Below, in pieces: positions 62,571 through 64,000 of a DNA stretch of 64,000 nt (the stretch's first letter is position 1; every line of letters begins with the position of its first letter). The notes under the pieces were generated by a model. That model did no database searches and was not told the DNA's origin. It saw only the letters and a list, made by a program, of their open reading frames with translations. Source of the DNA: Pampus argenteus (lineage: Eukaryota; Chordata; Actinopteri; Scombriformes; Stromateidae); contig CM072880.1 of assembly GCA_036937835.1 (NCBI GenBank), forward strand, positions 16,698,001 to 16,762,000. The letters are read 5' to 3'. Position numbers and translations under genes: made by a program.

Positions 62571-62720
62571 TTCCATTTTCCGGCGCTGTCTCGGGCAGCT
62601 GCCTGCTAGAGTCTCTCCTCACCTTCGTGTCTCTTTTTTCTAAATTTCCACTTGTTTTTCATTCTATTTATTTCTTCTTCCTTTGCAACAAGTTAGTTAA
62701 GGAATTTGCCAAAACAGGAG
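62571..62720 (+). mobile_element. 5' leader of an L2-like LINE
   Basis: GC content rises sharply at about 62,571. TTTCCGGCGCTGTCTCGGGC and the following CT-rich stretch look like the 5' untranslated region of the fish LINE whose frame opens at 62,721. The exact 5' boundary and any target duplication cannot be fixed because the 3' end lies outside the window. Confidence 0.6.
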
Positions 62721-64000
62721 ATGTTACTCCATTCGCTTTTTCTTGTTTTCGCGGTGTTTGGAGCACTTTTTTCGAGCCGGCTCCTGGCCCTGGCGGAGCA
62801 GCGCTATGGCCCCACTGTTTACAACAGGGACCAGCTGATGGAGCTCCGACGCTGCGGCGAAACGGGAGAAAGGCATGAAATTCCCAAGGAGCTACGGAGG
62901 AAATACCGGGGCTGCAGAGCTGGGAGAAGACGGTGGCTGAGGAAGAGGAGATACAGACCGTATCTCCCCTCCATTGTTATGGGAAACGTGAGATCGCTGG
63001 GCAACAAGCTAGAGCTAACAGCACTCACACGGAGCGACGGTATGTTTCGTGAGGCCTCGGTGCTGTGCTTCTCAGAGACTTGGCTTAACAACAACATACC
63101 GGACTCTGTGGTGAGTTTACCCGGCTTTCAGTTGGTGCGAGGGGACAGGAGTTGTGCCGGCAGCGGCAAGAAGAAAGGAGGAGGTGTCGCTGTGTTTGTA
63201 AACAACAAGTGGTGCAACCCTGGACACGTTACGGTGAAGGAGCGTGTTTGCAGCCCGGACATTGAACTGTTAGCAGTGAGTCTCCGGCCATACTACCTGC
63301 CCAGAGAGTTTTCACACGCCATCATCATCTCTGTTTACATCCCACCGTCTGCCGACGCACCGCGGGCTGATGACGTCATCAGCTCTGCGGTAGCGAGACT
63401 TCAGACTCAAAGCCCCAGTGCCTTCATAGCCATCTCTGGGGATTTTAACCACGCCACCCTGTCATCATCTCTGCCCACTTTCAAGCAGTTTGTGGACTGC
63501 AAGACTAGAGACAATAAAACCCTGGACCTGCTGTATGCCAATGCCAAGGACGCATACAGTTGCACAGCTCTCCCTGCTCTTGGCAGATCAGACCACAATC
63601 TGGTCCACTTAAAGCCTCGCTATGTTCCTGAAGTCCAGCGGCAACCTGTGATCACCAGAACTGTCCGGAGGTGGTCACAGGATGCAGAACAGACTCTTCA
63701 GGCATGCTTTGAGACGACTGACTGGGATGTGCTCTGCGAAGATCAGGGAGAGGACATCGGAAAGCTTTCTGACTGCATTACAGATTATATCATCTTCTGT
63801 ACTGATAACATCATCCCCACCAAGACTGTGCGTTGTTTCTCAAACAACAAACCCTGGGTGACTAAGGACATCAAGGACACGCTCAACAGGAAGAAGGCGG
63901 CATTCAGGAGCGGAGACAAAGAGGAGCTGAAGAAGGTGCAGACTGAGCTGAGGGAGAAGATTGCAGAGGGCAAGGACTGTTACAGGAGAAAGCTGGAGAG
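62721..64000 (+). CDS. L2-like LINE polyprotein, N-terminal part with AP endonuclease (runs off window)
   Basis: 426 codons are open from ATG 62,721 to the window end with no stop. The frame starts with a hydrophobic segment (MLLHSLFLVFAVFGALF) and a basic region (residues 60-85). The apurinic-type endonuclease starts at MGNVRSLGNK (residue 87). Its conserved residues are present: Asn in GNVRS, Glu119 in SETWL, Tyr206 in YIPP, Asp241/Asn243 in GDFN and Asp291/His292 in SDHNLV. After about residue 300 comes the linker NNKPWVTKDIKDTLNRKK, as in fish L2-type elements, which normally leads into the reverse transcriptase; that part lies beyond 64,000. The endonuclease nicks target DNA to prime reverse transcription. 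I chose 62,721 because the reading is coherent from there; 62,979 is an alternative internal ATG. Whether the element is full length is unknown. Confidence 0.88.
   Translation, partial: MLLHSLFLVFAVFGALFSSRLLALAEQRYGPTVYNRDQLMELRRCGETGERHEIPKELRRKYRGCRAGRRRWLRKRRYRPYLPSIVMGNVRSLGNKLELTALTRSDGMFREASVLCFSETWLNNNIPDSVVSLPGFQLVRGDRSCAGSGKKKGGGVAVFVNNKWCNPGHVTVKERVCSPDIELLAVSLRPYYLPREFSHAIIISVYIPPSADAPRADDVISSAVARLQTQSPSAFIAISGDFNHATLSSSLPTFKQFVDCKTRDNKTLDLLYANAKDAYSCTALPALGRSDHNLVHLKPRYVPEVQRQPVITRTVRRWSQDAEQTLQACFETTDWDVLCEDQGEDIGKLSDCITDYIIFCTDNIIPTKTVRCFSNNKPWVTKDIKDTLNRKKAAFRSGDKEELKKVQTELREKIAEGKDCYRRKLE

Overview
The window looks like a stretch of teleost fish nuclear DNA, intergenic or deep intronic. 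It is AT-leaning and full of dinucleotide (CA/GT) and longer microsatellites. It carries a mobile-element mix typical of ray-finned fish: an L2-like LINE, hAT elements, a Penelope-like element, a DIRS-type tyrosine recombinase relic, a piggyBac-like MITE, a 5S-rRNA-derived SINE and a tRNA-type SINE. I found no host protein-coding gene, tRNA or CRISPR array that I can defend. Nearly all open frames over 60 codons are chance frames or translated microsatellites. All family names rest on recognising motifs by eye, with no database search.

Layout. 1-19.7 kb: unique-looking non-coding DNA with a 209-bp (TATC)n array, a 132-bp (ATTT)n array, a strong hairpin at 4.1 kb, copy 1 of a five-copy dispersed repeat (6.0-6.6 kb) and a 36-bp tandem duplication (11.4 kb). 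19,777-20,704: a complete but internally deleted hAT element with terminal inverted repeats, a perfect 8-bp target duplication and the C-terminal hAT dimerisation domain still open. 20.7-37 kb: mostly non-coding, with an inverted-repeat element at 25.7-26.3 kb. 37-42 kb: repeat copy 2, a 1-kb non-autonomous hAT element, copy 3, and an open frame that joins a LINE reverse-transcriptase fragment to a DIRS-like tyrosine recombinase. 43.3-44.6 kb: an unidentified, decayed, Cys-rich coding-like stretch. 46-52.5 kb: fragments of common fish repeats, copy 4, an (AAAAT)n array and a dense GT/CA cluster. 52,855-53,079: piggyBac-like MITE. 53.6-54.5 kb: 3' end of a Penelope-like element with a broken GIY-YIG endonuclease and a hammerhead-ribozyme-like core. 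55.7 kb: a perfect 26-bp inverted repeat. 59-60.3 kb: copy 5, a 5S-derived SINE with 17-bp target duplications, and a tRNA-type SINE. 62.6 kb to the end: the 5' end of an L2-like LINE whose first 426 codons are open and whose endonuclease motifs are all present. It runs off the window.

The genes do not form a pathway. They are independent mobile elements of different ages: the L2-like LINE looks youngest (open frame), the hAT at 19.8 kb intermediate (perfect target duplication, internally deleted), and the DIRS/LINE relic, the Penelope end and the second hAT older (frameshifts, stops, degenerate target site).
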